DNA of 64,000 nucleotides. Source: JACVRW01 sp963751105. Its GTDB lineage: Bacteria; Actinomycetota; Thermoleophilia; Solirubrobacterales; Thermoleophilaceae. The notes under the pieces are model-generated. The model was not told the origin of the DNA and searched no databases. It saw only the letters and a program-made list of their open reading frames with translations. The stretch lies in NCBI GenBank assembly GCA_963751105.1, contig CAVVTG010000002.1, forward strand, positions 1,612,001-1,676,000, given 5' to 3'. The position numbers were made by a program, and so were the translations under genes. Below, in pieces: positions 1-11,784 of this stretch (positions are counted from its first letter, which is position 1; every line of letters starts with the position of its first letter).

Positions 1-1239
1 GCGTCGATGCGCGCGAGCGTCTCGCTCCGGCCCAGTGCGGCCACCGACTCGAATATCCCGGGCGACACGGTGGTGCCTGTCAGGGCGACCCGGATCGGCT
101 GGAACACCTTGTTGGGCTTCACCTCCAGGCGGTCGACCACCTCCCGCAGCGCTGTCTCCACGTGCTCTGACGCCGAAGGGCTCCGCCACCGCCTGCAGGG
201 CGTCGCGGGCAGCTCGCAGCCGTTCCGGAGCACCATCCGACATCACCTTGCGCCACGCCTTCTCGTCGTACGCCGCCGGCCGCTCGAGCAGGAAACCCGC
301 CAGAGGCCAGAAATCGCCGAGCGTCTGCATCTTCTCCTGCGAGATGGCCACGGCCTCGGGAGGCACCTCCCGGCCGCTGAGGCTCTCGAGCCGCGCGCGC
401 AGGTCCTCGGGGTCGAGCTCGCGCAGGTAGCGGCCGTTCATCCAGCGCAGCTTCTGCTCGTCGAATACCGCCGGGTTCTTCGAGACCCGTGCCAGATCGA
501 AGCGCTCGACCAGCTCGGGAGTGGTCATGAAGGTGGTCGACTCGTCGTAGCCCCACCCCAGCAGCGACACGTAGTTGCGCACCGCCTCCGGCAGGTAGCC
601 GGCGTCGCGCAGCTCCTGCACCGACGCCGCGCCGTGGCGCTTGGAGAGCTTCTTGCCGTCGGGGCCGTGGAGCAGCGGGAGGTGGGCGTACAGGGGCGGC
701 TCGGCGCCCAGCGCGCGCAGGATCATCACCTGCCGCGGGGTGTTCGAGATGTGGTCGTCGCCGCGCACCACGTGGCTGATCTCCATGTCGCGGTCGTCCA
801 CCGCCACGGCGAGGTTGTAGAGCGGGCTGCCGTCTGAGCGACGGATCACGAAATCCTGGATGGCCGAGTGAGGAAAGGTGATGTCGCCGCGGATGGCGTC
901 GTGCACCACGGTCTCCCCCTCGTCGGGCACCCGCAGCCGGATGGCGCCCTCGTCCTCGTAGGCGTTGCCCGCGTCCACCAGTTGCTGGATAGCCGCCGTG
1001 TGCTCGGGGCGGCGCTCCGCCTGGGACAGGGGACCCTCGTCCCAGTCGAGCTCGAGCCAGCGCATGGCGTCGAGGATCTGCTCCACGTTCTCCGGCGTGG
1101 AGCGCTCGCGGTCGGTGTCCTCGATGCGCAGAACGAACGTGCCACCCGATCCGCGCGCGAGCAGCCAGTTGTACAGTGCCGTCCTCGCGCCGCCGATGTG
1201 CAGCACGCCTGTCGGGCTAGGTGCGAAGCGGACTCTCAT
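1..1239 (-). CDS. gltX: glutamyl-tRNA synthetase, 3' end beyond the window, one frameshift
   Basis: Class I aminoacyl-tRNA synthetase that charges tRNA-Glu in the cytosol. The N-terminus carries the ATP-binding HIGH-type motif in PSPTGVLHIGG, and the KMSKS-type loop reads DGKKLSKRHG near residues 194-203. The reading is continuous from ATG 1239 to about base 171. There it changes frame: AEPFGV continues as EHVETALREVVDRLEVKPNK only after one base near 168-171 is skipped. Neither frame reaches a stop before base 1, so the true C-terminus is outside the window. The gene is essential, so a sequence error is more likely than inactivation. Its ATG shares the bases CATG with the divergent nfo start, leaving no intergenic promoter space. 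Confidence 0.95.
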   Translation of the reverse strand, partial: MRVRFAPSPTGVLHIGGARTALYNWLLARGSGGTFVLRIEDTDRERSTPENVEQILDAMRWLELDWDEGPLSQAERRPEHTAAIQQLVDAGNAYEDEGAIRLRVPDEGETVVHDAIRGDITFPHSAIQDFVIRRSDGSPLYNLAVAVDDRDMEISHVVRGDDHISNTPRQVMILRALGAEPPLYAHLPLLHGPDGKKLSKRHGAASVQELRDAGYLPEAVRNYVSLLGWGYDESTTFMTTPELVERFDLARVSKNPAVFDEQKLRWMNGRYLRELDPEDLRARLESLSGREVPPEAVAISQEKMQTLGDFWPLAGFLLERPAAYDEKAWRKVMSDGAPERLRAARDALQAVAEPFGVRARGDSAAGGGRPPGGEAQQGVPADPGRPDRHHRVARDIRVGGRTGPERDARAHRR

Positions 1240-2113
1240 GCTCATCGGCGCTCATGTTTCCACGGCGGGCGGGTTGGTGCAGGCGCACCAGCGTGGGATG
1301 GAGCGGGGCTGCGATGCGATCCAGGTGTTCAACCAGTCGCCGCGCCAGTGGCGCCCCACGCGCTGGAAGGACGACGACATCGCCGAGTTCCTCGAGCTGA
1401 TGCGGGAGGGCCCGATCGAGTCGGTCACGATCCACGCCGTCTACCTCATCAACCCGGCGACGAAGGATAGGGACATGCGGGCCAAGTCCAGGGAGTCGCT
1501 CGTGCACGCGCTGCGGATGGGTGACGCCATCGACGCCGACGGCGTGGTGCTGCACCCGGGCTCCACCGTCGGCGAGCCCGCCGACGAGGCCCTGGACCGG
1601 GTCGGCAAGATGCTCGAGCAGGCCCTCGGGGACTCCGATCGCTGCCGGCTTCTGCTCGAGAACACCGCCGGAGCGGGCAACACGATCGGGCGCTCGTTCG
1701 AGGAGCTGCGCGAGATCGTGGATCTTGCCGGGGGCGACAAGCGCATCGGCCTCTGCCTCGACTCGTGCCACATGCTCGCCTCGGGCTTCGACATCACCAC
1801 GGCCGACAAGCTCGACGACGTGCTCGACCGTGGGCTCAAGACCGTGGGCCGGCGGCGCCTCCGCTGCCTGCACCTGAACGATTCACAGACCCCGCTCGGC
1901 TCCAACCGCGACCGCCATGCCCCGCCCGGGGACGGCGAGATCGGCGCCCGCGGCTGCGCGGCGTTTCTCTCCGAGCCGCGCTTCGAGAAGCTGCCGGTGC
2001 TGTTCGAGGGGCCGGGCAAGGCGGGCAAGGGCGTGGCCAAGGAGGACGTGGACCGGATGAGGGAGCTGCGCCGTACCGGCCTGCGCTCGCGCGCGCGCCG
2101 CAAGAAGTCCTAG
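1238..2113 (+). CDS. nfo: endonuclease IV (AP endonuclease)
   Basis: Zn-dependent apurinic/apyrimidinic endonuclease of base excision repair, 291 residues, close to the usual 280-290. ATG 1238 gives the canonical start MLIGAHVSTAGG. Metal ligands of the AP_endonuc_2 TIM barrel are visible in order: His in GAHVS, His in LHPGST, Glu in LLENTAG, Asp and His in CLDSCHML, then HLNDS and DRHAPPGDGEIG, which is the family signature. The open frame extends upstream to about 965, but that part is antisense to gltX and unlike the family. The stop overlaps the stop of the convergent Cys-rich gene by CTAG. Confidence 0.95.
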   Translation: MLIGAHVSTAGGLVQAHQRGMERGCDAIQVFNQSPRQWRPTRWKDDDIAEFLELMREGPIESVTIHAVYLINPATKDRDMRAKSRESLVHALRMGDAIDADGVVLHPGSTVGEPADEALDRVGKMLEQALGDSDRCRLLLENTAGAGNTIGRSFEELREIVDLAGGDKRIGLCLDSCHMLASGFDITTADKLDDVLDRGLKTVGRRRLRCLHLNDSQTPLGSNRDRHAPPGDGEIGARGCAAFLSEPRFEKLPVLFEGPGKAGKGVAKEDVDRMRELRRTGLRSRARRKKS

Positions 2114-2511
2114 AGCTCGTCCCTCAAGTCAAACGCCGGATCGACGTCGTCGTCCAGCGACGGCTTCTTGAAGAACTCGGGGTTCACGCACTCGAAGGCC
2201 TCCGAGTAGCCGTCGTAGGCGCGCTCGACGCTCGCCCGGCACTGGGGCAGCGGCATGCCGGTCATCTTGACCCCGCCGAACCCCTGTCGTGACCGCTCCG
2301 CCTGCTCGAACAGCTCGCGGTCGATCTCCCCGCGGAAGACCTTGTGCATGCAGCCCATGAAGCGCCGGCCGGTGGCCTCGTCGTCGTAGAGGTAGAGGAA
2401 CTGGCAGCCCGACGCGATGCAGCCCGATGGATGGACGACCCGGTCGCAGAACGAGCAGCAGCGGCGGCACTCGTGTAGCTCGTTCGCGTGGCGAGCGGGG
2501 AGCGGTTGCAC
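2110..2511 (-). CDS. cysteine-rich conserved hypothetical protein
   Basis: A 133-residue protein from GTG 2511. The first 54 residues hold seven cysteines: C15, the C18-C19 pair, C22, C31, C36 and C54, in a CxxCCxxC context. This suggests a metal or Fe-S binding knob. The rest is acidic and ends DPAFDLRDEL. I do not recognise a named family, and there is no signal peptide or membrane segment. It converges on nfo, with the two stop codons sharing CTAG. Codon use looks like the neighbouring genes, so it is likely a real resident gene. Function unknown. Confidence 0.7.
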   Translation of the reverse strand: MQPLPARHANELHECRRCCSFCDRVVHPSGCIASGCQFLYLYDDEATGRRFMGCMHKVFRGEIDRELFEQAERSRQGFGGVKMTGMPLPQCRASVERAYDGYSEAFECVNPEFFKKPSLDDDVDPAFDLRDEL

Positions 2512-2568
2512 CCGGCCAGTGTAGTGCCGCGACGGCCGCAGAGGGAGCTTCTACCATGCGGTGGCAAC

Positions 2569-3016
2569 GTGGATGCGCTGCTCGTATCGGATCGTGAACG
2601 CGAGTACACCGTGGGGCTCCTGCGTGGCCACTGGTTGAGTGGACGGCTCACCGGCGAGGAGTTCGAGGACAGGGTGGGCGAGGCCTGGGCCGCGCGCTAC
2701 TCCCAGGACCTGTGGCAGGCCCTGCGGTGGCTGCCCGGAGACCGCCCTCTCGCCCCCGCCCGGCCCTCCGGCAGCGGCACCGCGGTGGGCGTCGCTGGTG
2801 CTCGCGCTGGCCGGTCTGTGCCTGCTGATCATGTCGCTCGGCCTGCTGTTCCTCATCTCGCTCCCGCTGTCCGTGAGCGCCTGGGGCCTCGGCCGCGACG
2901 CGCGCCGCAGCGGGACGAGCGCACGCGGCGTCGCCCGCGCCGGTGAGGTGCTCGGCATCGTCGGGACGCTCATGGCGTCTCTGGCGCTGGCGGGCTGCGC
3001 GGCGATCGTGTTCTAG
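2569..3016 (+). CDS. DUF1707-type membrane protein, frameshifted
   Basis: The N-terminal part from GTG 2569 reads VDALLVSDRERE and then GHWLSGRLTGEEFEDRVGEA, the DUF1707 domain found at the N-terminus of many actinobacterial membrane proteins. A proline-rich linker follows. The two hydrophobic helices, LVLALAGLCLLIMSLGLLFL and the segment ending MASLALAGCAAIVF (DUF4190-like), lie in the next frame. The switch falls in a run of five C at 2753-2757. Four C would restore one protein of about 148 residues. An indel in the assembly is the simplest explanation, although true phase variation at the homopolymer cannot be excluded. Confidence 0.75.
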
Positions 3017-3032
3017 CCCGGCCGGCCCGCGG

Positions 3033-6512
<3,480 letters not shown>

Positions 6513-6522
6513 CGGGCGATCG

Positions 6523-6528
6523 ACTATA
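6523..6528 (-). promoter_or_regulatory. -10 box TATAGT of dnaE
   Basis: TATAGT on the minus strand, followed by 10 bases and the dnaE ATG at 6512. A start about 7 bases after the box would leave a leader of 3-4 bases. No convincing -35 is seen at 16-18 bases. Inferred from motif and position only. Confidence 0.45.
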
Positions 6529-6616
6529 CGGTCGGGGGCCGACGACTCAGGCTGGCCGGGATGGTCAGCGGGCGCCCAATCGGCGCAGCTTGCGGACTGC
6601 CGGGTGATGGGGCGGG

Positions 6617-6622
6617 TATAAC
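6617..6622 (+). promoter_or_regulatory. -10 box TATAAC, leaderless type
   Basis: TATAAC lies 6 bases before the ATG at 6629. A normal 6-7 base distance from -10 to transcription start puts +1 on the A of ATG, and no ribosome-binding site is present. The -35 region is weak. Confidence 0.5.
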
Positions 6623-6628
6623 CCCTAC

Positions 6629-7138
6629 ATGCTCAAGGAAGGGCCGATCCCGCGCTTCGTGCACGGCTTCATCGAGTACGCGGCCGGCGTGCTCCTGATC
6701 GTCTCGCCATTCCTGCTCAGCTTCGAGTCAGGCGCCGCGGTCGCAGTGGCCATCCTCGCGGGCCTCGTGGTGCTGTTCCTGGCCGCCGCCACCGAGGGCC
6801 CGACCAGCCTCATCAACTACGTGCCCCTGGCGGCGCACGTGGTGCTCGACTACGTGCTGGCCGGCGTGCTGATCGCCATGCCGTTCATCGCCGGCTTCTC
6901 CGACGAGACGGCGCCCACCGCCTTCTTCATCGCGCTCGGCGTCCTGCACCTCTTGGTCACGATCGGGACCCGCTTCAAGAAAGAGGACAAGCCGCGGCGA
7001 AGCCGGCGCGAGCGCAAGGCGGAGCGGCGGGCCAAGCCCGCACCCGCGCCGGGAGAGCTGGCGGCGTCGGATTCGCGCGAGCCCGCGCCCGGGCGGGCGC
7101 CCGAGCGCAGCCGGCCGCCCGCCGATCCGGCTCGCTAG
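6629..7138 (+). CDS. SPW-repeat-like integral membrane protein
   Basis: A 169-residue protein with four hydrophobic helices: residues about 10-30 (YAAGVLLIVSPFLLSFES), 35-55, 65-90 and 95-118. Two halves begin similarly, HGFIEYAAGVLLIVSPFL and VVLDYVLAGVLIAMPFI, which is the internal duplication of SPW-type proteins. A basic then Pro/Ala-rich cytoplasmic tail follows from about residue 120 (FKKEDKPRRSRRERKAERRA). Function is unknown; related proteins are small actinobacterial membrane proteins. Transcription is probably leaderless. Its stop overlaps the stop of the convergent 57-codon ORF by CTAG. Confidence 0.7.
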   Translation: MLKEGPIPRFVHGFIEYAAGVLLIVSPFLLSFESGAAVAVAILAGLVVLFLAAATEGPTSLINYVPLAAHVVLDYVLAGVLIAMPFIAGFSDETAPTAFFIALGVLHLLVTIGTRFKKEDKPRRSRRERKAERRAKPAPAPGELAASDSREPAPGRAPERSRPPADPAR

Positions 7139-7308
7139 CTGTCGTCGTCGCCCGTGGCCCAGGCGGCCACGAGGGCGCCCACCAGCGCTAGCAGCACGGT
7201 GGCGCCGGCACCCAGCTTGAGCTTGTTCTGGCCAAGCTTGCGCTTCGCGACGGCGCGGATGCCCTGCCACGTGAGCCAGCCGAGCAGCGTGTAGCCCTTG
7301 ATCATCAT
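7135..7308 (-). CDS. small membrane protein coupled to argG
   Basis: A 57-codon ORF, MMIKGYTLLGWLTWQGIRAV to the end GDDDS, with an amphipathic basic N-terminus and one transmembrane helix (ATVLLALVGALVAAW). Its ATG overlaps the argG stop as ATGA, which argues for translational coupling and a real gene. A second ATG lies one codon downstream. No family is recognised, and it has no obvious role in arginine synthesis. It could be a general envelope microprotein that uses the operon only for expression. Confidence 0.6.
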   Translation of the reverse strand: MMIKGYTLLGWLTWQGIRAVAKRKLGQNKLKLGAGATVLLALVGALVAAWATGDDDS

Positions 7309-8579
7309 GTCTCTCCGGTTCCCCGTTTCCGCACGTTGTAAGCCATCCGCGACTGCAGCGACCACAATTCGATGAAGCCCGGGCTGGCCTGCTGGGAGAA
7401 AAGGCCACCCGACTCGCCGAAGCCGGCCAGCGCCGGGTCGTACAACGCGTTGGGCGAGCGCCGGGCCACAGCGCGGGCCGAGCCCTTGTAGAGCCGCATC
7501 GTGATCTCCCCGGTGATCTGCTCGTTGACCGAGTCCATCAGCGCGTTCAGGTCCGACACCAGGGGCTCGTACCAGAGACCGGCGTAGACCAGGTAGGCCC
7601 AGTGGGCGTCGAGCTGCGGCTTGAAGTTGTTCTGATGGATCGTGCCCACCAGCTTCTCGAGCTCCTTGTGCGCGGTGAGCACGATCGCCGCCGCCGGCAC
7701 CTCGTACAGGTCGCGCACCTTGAGCCCGACGATGCGGTCCTCGATGTGGTCGACGATGCCCACGCCGTGGCGGGCGCCGACCTCTCCGGCCCGCTCGAGC
7801 AGCTCCACCAGGCCGAGCCGCTCGCCGTCGAGCGACACCGGCACCCCGCGCTCGAAGCCGACGACCACGTCCTGAGGCTCGTCGGGCGCCTCCTCCGGGC
7901 GCGTGACCAGCTGGAAGACGTCGTCGCGCGGCGGCTCGTCGAGGTCCTCGATCGCGCCGCCCTCCGAGGAGCGCCCCCACAGGTTGTCGTCGATCGAGTA
8001 GGGCGGCGACTCGGTGCCACCCTTGACCGGGATCCCGTGCTCGCGCGCGTAGGCGACCTCCTCCTCGCGCCCCATCTGCCAGCCGCGCACAGGCGCGATG
8101 ATCTTCATCGCGGGATCGAGAGCGATGACCGTCGACTCGATTCGCACCTGGTCGTTGCCCTTGCCGGTGCAGCCGTGGGCGATCGTGTCGCAGTCCGCGC
8201 GGCGCGCGTACTCCACCGCGAGCTTGGCGATCAGCGGCCGTCCCAGCGCCGTGAACAGCGGGTACCCGCCGCCGTAGAGCGCGTTGGCCTTGATCGCCGG
8301 GAGGACGTAGTCGCGCGCGAACTCCTCGCGCGCGTCGACCACGTGGCAGTCGAGCGCGCCCAGCTGGAGCGCCTTGCCCCGAACCACGTCGTAGTCCTCG
8401 CCCGGCTGGCCGAGGTTGACGGTCAGAGCCACCACCTCGGCCTCGTACTCGTCCTGGATCCACTTGAGCATCACCGAGGTGTCGAGGCCGCCCGAGTACA
8501 GCAAGAGGACGCGTCCCACCTCCCCGGGGCCGGCCTCGTAGGAGGCCGTCTTGATCAGCGTGTGGCGTTCGTCGGCCAA
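7305..8579 (-). CDS. argG: argininosuccinate synthase
   Basis: Joins citrulline and aspartate with ATP to give argininosuccinate, the seventh step of arginine synthesis. It is 424 residues, slightly longer than the usual 400 because of a short N-terminal extension. The ATP pyrophosphatase P-loop YSGGLDTS lies near residues 28-35. HGCTGKGNDQVR (citrulline/aspartate site) and GRSSEGGAIEDLDEPP follow, as in type I ArgG. It begins 12 bases after argD. In this operon argD is followed directly by argG; argF, argR and argH are not in the window. Confidence 0.98.
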   Translation of the reverse strand: MADERHTLIKTASYEAGPGEVGRVLLLYSGGLDTSVMLKWIQDEYEAEVVALTVNLGQPGEDYDVVRGKALQLGALDCHVVDAREEFARDYVLPAIKANALYGGGYPLFTALGRPLIAKLAVEYARRADCDTIAHGCTGKGNDQVRIESTVIALDPAMKIIAPVRGWQMGREEEVAYAREHGIPVKGGTESPPYSIDDNLWGRSSEGGAIEDLDEPPRDDVFQLVTRPEEAPDEPQDVVVGFERGVPVSLDGERLGLVELLERAGEVGARHGVGIVDHIEDRIVGLKVRDLYEVPAAAIVLTAHKELEKLVGTIHQNNFKPQLDAHWAYLVYAGLWYEPLVSDLNALMDSVNEQITGEITMRLYKGSARAVARRSPNALYDPALAGFGESGGLFSQQASPGFIELWSLQSRMAYNVRKRGTGET

Positions 8580-8591
8580 GGGCGAGGCACC

Positions 8592-9725
8592 CTACAGCGC
8601 GTCCCCGATCCGCCGCACCGCTTCGTCGATCTCTTCGCCCGAGACCGTCAGCGGCGGCAACAGGCGGACCGTGTCCGGGCCGGTGGCGTTGACCACCAGG
8701 CGCTGCTCGAGCAGCAGACGACGGGCCAGGGCCGGGCCGTCGTCGCACGCGAAGGCCAGCATCAGCCCCAGGCCGCGCACCTCGAGCCCAATCTCCTGCA
8801 GCCCGGCGGCTAGGCGGTCGCCCTTGGCGGATACCTCGTCGAGAAATGCTCTGTGGCTCACCGTGTCGAGCACGACAGCGGCGGCAGCCGCTATCACCGG
8901 CCCACCGGCAAACGTGGAACCGTGGTCGCCTGGACGCAGCACTTCGTTGTAGGAGGGATTGGTGACGCACGCGCCCACCGGCAGCCCGCCACCCAGCCCC
9001 TTGGCCACCGTCATCACGTCCGGCGTGACGCCCAGTTGCTGCCAGGCCCAGAGTGTGCCCGTCCGGCCCATGCCGCACTGGATCTCGTCGAACATCAGAA
9101 GGGCGCCGTGCGCGTCGCATGCCGCGCGGGCGTCCGCCAGAAGCTCGGGATCGATCGGGTGGATGCCGCCCTCGCCCTGGACCGGCTCGATCAGCACGGC
9201 GGCCGTTCGCTCATCCACGGGCAGGGGACCCTCGCGCGGCGCCACGCGGAAGCCGGGCACCAGCGGCGCGAAGGGCGCCTGCTTGGTCTCCTGCGGAGTC
9301 GCCGACAGCGCGCCCATGGTGCGGCCGTGGAACCCGCCCTCGAGTACCACGAAGTCGCCGCCGGGCTTGTGGCGCCGGGCCAGCTTGAGGGCACACTCGA
9401 TGGCCTCGGTGCCCGAGTTGCACAGGAAGACCTTGCCGCCCAGGGAATGTTCCGAAAGTTGGCCGGCGAGCCTCATCCCGGGCTCGGTGTAGTACAGGTT
9501 GCCCACGTGCATGAGCCGACCGGCCTGCTCGCGCACCGCCTTCACCACCGCGGGGTGGCAGTGGCCGAGCTGAGCGACCGAGATCCCGGCCAGGAAGTCG
9601 AGGTATTCGTTGCCCTCGTCGTCCCACAGCCGCGTGCCCTCGCCACGCACGAACTCGACCGGGTTGCGCAGGTAGGTCCCCATGACCGCCTCGCGCTCAA
9701 GGCCCTGTAGCTCCGCTAGGGCCAC
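8592..9725 (-). CDS. argD: acetylornithine aminotransferase
   Basis: PLP enzyme that converts N-acetylglutamate semialdehyde to N-acetylornithine, 377 residues. The fold-type I class III motifs are present: GTEAIECALKLARR, FHGRTMGALS, FDEIQCGMGRTG, and the PLP lysine in VAKGLGGGLPVGA near residue 242. GTG 9725 is chosen because it keeps the ten-base overlap with argB and the usual helical lead-in. An ATG at 9683 (MGTYLRNPVEF) is the alternative start. It is translationally coupled to argB. Confidence 0.97.
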   Translation of the reverse strand: MALAELQGLEREAVMGTYLRNPVEFVRGEGTRLWDDEGNEYLDFLAGISVAQLGHCHPAVVKAVREQAGRLMHVGNLYYTEPGMRLAGQLSEHSLGGKVFLCNSGTEAIECALKLARRHKPGGDFVVLEGGFHGRTMGALSATPQETKQAPFAPLVPGFRVAPREGPLPVDERTAAVLIEPVQGEGGIHPIDPELLADARAACDAHGALLMFDEIQCGMGRTGTLWAWQQLGVTPDVMTVAKGLGGGLPVGACVTNPSYNEVLRPGDHGSTFAGGPVIAAAAAVVLDTVSHRAFLDEVSAKGDRLAAGLQEIGLEVRGLGLMLAFACDDGPALARRLLLEQRLVVNATGPDTVRLLPPLTVSGEEIDEAVRRIGDAL

Positions 9726-10558
9726 AGCTTGGTCCCGATGCCCTCGTCGGTGAACAGCTCGAGCAGGAGCGAGTGCGGCAGGCGGCCGTCGATGATGTAG
9801 GCGTTCGAAACTCCGGACTCGAGCGCGTGCACGCAGGCCTCGAGCTTGGGCCGCATGCCGCCGCTCGTCTCCGGAAGCCGGGCGCGGACATCCGCAGCCG
9901 TGGCCTCGGACACGCGGCTCGCCGGGTCGTCCGGGTTCGCGCGCCAGCCCTCCACGTCGGTGAGGAACATGACCTTGAACGCCCCGAGCGCTTCGGCCAC
10001 CGCGGCCGCGGCGGCGTCCGCGTTGACGTTGTAGGAGCGGCCCTCGGCGTCGGCGCCCACCGAGGCGATCACCGGGATGTAGTCGGCGGCGATGTGGTTG
10101 AGCACGCCGGCGTCCACGCGCTCGATGTCGCCCACGAAGCCCACGTCGGTCTCCCCCGCCAGGCGCTTCCTGACCGTGAACAGCCGGCCGTCGTCACCGC
10201 ACAGCCCCACGGCCGGCTGCCCGTGGCGGCCCAGCAGCAGGACTATGTCCTTGTTCTGCTTGCCCACCAGCACCATCTTGGCCACCTCGACTGTGGCCTC
10301 GTCGGACACGCGCAGGCCGTCCACGAACCTGACCTCCATGCCGAGCCGCTCCATGTAGCGGGTGATGTCCGGCCCTCCCCCGTGCACCACCACCGGGTTC
10401 ATGCCCACGTACTTGAGGAGCACCACGTCGCGGGCGAAGTCCTCCTTGAGCTCCGGGTCGGTCATCGCCGCGCCGCCGTACTTGATCACCACCGTCTCCC
10501 CGTGGTACTCGCGGATGTAGGGCAGCGCCTCGAGGAGGGTGGCGACGTCGCGCTTCAC
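9716..10558 (-). CDS. argB: acetylglutamate kinase
   Basis: Phosphorylates N-acetylglutamate, usually the arginine-feedback step, 280 residues. Amino-acid kinase motifs seen are VVIKYGGAAM near residue 22, VVHGGGPDI near 58, and the ATP/substrate region with YNVNADAAAAAVAEALGA and FLTDVEGW. GTG 10558 overlaps the argJ stop as GTGA. The N-terminal helix (VKRDVATLLEALPYIREYHG) is of the kind present in arginine-inhibited ArgB, so feedback inhibition is likely. That last point is inference. Confidence 0.97.
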   Translation of the reverse strand: MKRDVATLLEALPYIREYHGETVVIKYGGAAMTDPELKEDFARDVVLLKYVGMNPVVVHGGGPDITRYMERLGMEVRFVDGLRVSDEATVEVAKMVLVGKQNKDIVLLLGRHGQPAVGLCGDDGRLFTVRKRLAGETDVGFVGDIERVDAGVLNHIAADYIPVIASVGADAEGRSYNVNADAAAAAVAEALGAFKVMFLTDVEGWRANPDDPASRVSEATAADVRARLPETSGGMRPKLEACVHALESGVSNAYIIDGRLPHSLLLELFTDEGIGTKLWP

Positions 10559-11784
10559 GAGGTGTAGCTCGCGTTGTAGTCGACGTAGGCGGTGGACAGG
10601 TCGGAGAAGAAGACCTCGGTCTCGCCGCCCTCGCCGGGCATGGTCAGGCGGTACTCCACCTCGGGGCCGCTCACCAGCTCCGCCGCCGCGGGCTCGACCA
10701 CCTCGCCCGCCGATACCACCTGATGCCCCTCGATCTCGAGGTCGGCGATGAACGGCTCGTCGTCGGGCCAGACCGCGCCCGCCGCCTGCAGAATGCGGCC
10801 GAAGTTGGGGTCGCCGCCGTGCAGCGCCGCCTTCACCAGCGGCGAGTTGGCGATGGCCCGGGCCACCGGCTCCACGGCATCGGGCCGTCCCTCGACCACG
10901 ATCCGCCCCACCCGCCGCGCGCCCTCGCCGTCGGCCACGATGTCCAGCGCCAGCTGCCGCAGCAGGGCGTCGAAGGCCTCGCCCAGCCGCAGTTCGTCGT
11001 CGCTCTCGGGCTCCACCCGCACGCCGGTGTGGCCGTTGGCCATGGCCACCACCGTGTCGCTCGTGGAGAGCTGCCCGTCCACGGAGATGCGGTCGAACGA
11101 GCGCTTGACGCACACGCCAGTGAGGAGCTCGAGGGTCTCCTGCTCGAGCACGGCGTCGGTCTGCACGAAGCAGAACATGGTGGCGAAGCGCGGCGAGATC
11201 ATCCCCGCCCCCTTGGCCTGGGCGGACAGCCGCACGGCCCCGCCGGAGAGGTGCACCTGGAGGCAGGCCCGCTTGGGCCCGGCGTCGCTGGTGAGGATGG
11301 CCTCGGAGAAGGTCTCCGCCTCGAGGCCCAGCTCGTCGCACGCGCGCTCCACTCCGCCCACCACCGCCTCGCGCGGCAGCTCCGTCCCGATCACCCCGGT
11401 GGAGGCCACGGCCACCCGCCCGGGCTCGAGACCCAGCTTGGCCGCCGCGGCCGCCTGCATCGCTGCGGCGGTGTCGAGGCCGCGCTGCCCGTCGCCCACG
11501 TTCGAGCAGCCCGAGTTGACGGCCACCGCGCGCAGCTCGCCGAGCTCGGCCAGGCGCGAGACGATCACCGGGGCCCCCACCCGGGCGTTGGTGGTGAAGC
11601 GCGCCGCGGACACCGTGGCCGGGGAGTCCGACACCAGCACCCCCACGTCGAGCCCGTCCGGCTTGATGCCCGCCGCCACGCCGGCGGCGCGGAAGCCGGT
11701 GGGCAGCTCGTGGTCGGGCAGCTCACCGGCGTGCACCGGGCTGTCGACCCAGCGGGAGCGGAAGAAGGAGATGACCTCGCTCAC
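10555..11784 (-). CDS. argJ: bifunctional ornithine acetyltransferase / N-acetylglutamate synthase
   Basis: Recycles the acetyl group from N-acetylornithine to glutamate, 409 residues. The self-cleavage site KGAGMISPRFA-TM is intact: the Thr near residue 202 becomes the nucleophile of the beta chain. GTG 11784 overlaps the argC stop as GTGA. The N-terminal stretch before FRAAGVAAGIKPDG is variable in the family. With argJ present, a separate argE or argA is not needed. Whether it is mono- or bifunctional cannot be read from sequence alone. Confidence 0.97.
   Translation of the reverse strand: MSEVISFFRSRWVDSPVHAGELPDHELPTGFRAAGVAAGIKPDGLDVGVLVSDSPATVSAARFTTNARVGAPVIVSRLAELGELRAVAVNSGCSNVGDGQRGLDTAAAMQAAAAAKLGLEPGRVAVASTGVIGTELPREAVVGGVERACDELGLEAETFSEAILTSDAGPKRACLQVHLSGGAVRLSAQAKGAGMISPRFATMFCFVQTDAVLEQETLELLTGVCVKRSFDRISVDGQLSTSDTVVAMANGHTGVRVEPESDDELRLGEAFDALLRQLALDIVADGEGARRVGRIVVEGRPDAVEPVARAIANSPLVKAALHGGDPNFGRILQAAGAVWPDDEPFIADLEIEGHQVVSAGEVVEPAAAELVSGPEVEYRLTMPGEGGETEVFFSDLSTAYVDYNASYTS

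Noticed and set aside
7135..9120. Long minus-strand frame across argG and argD
   Set aside because: It is an out-of-frame shadow, except for its last 57 codons, which are annotated as the small coupled ORF.
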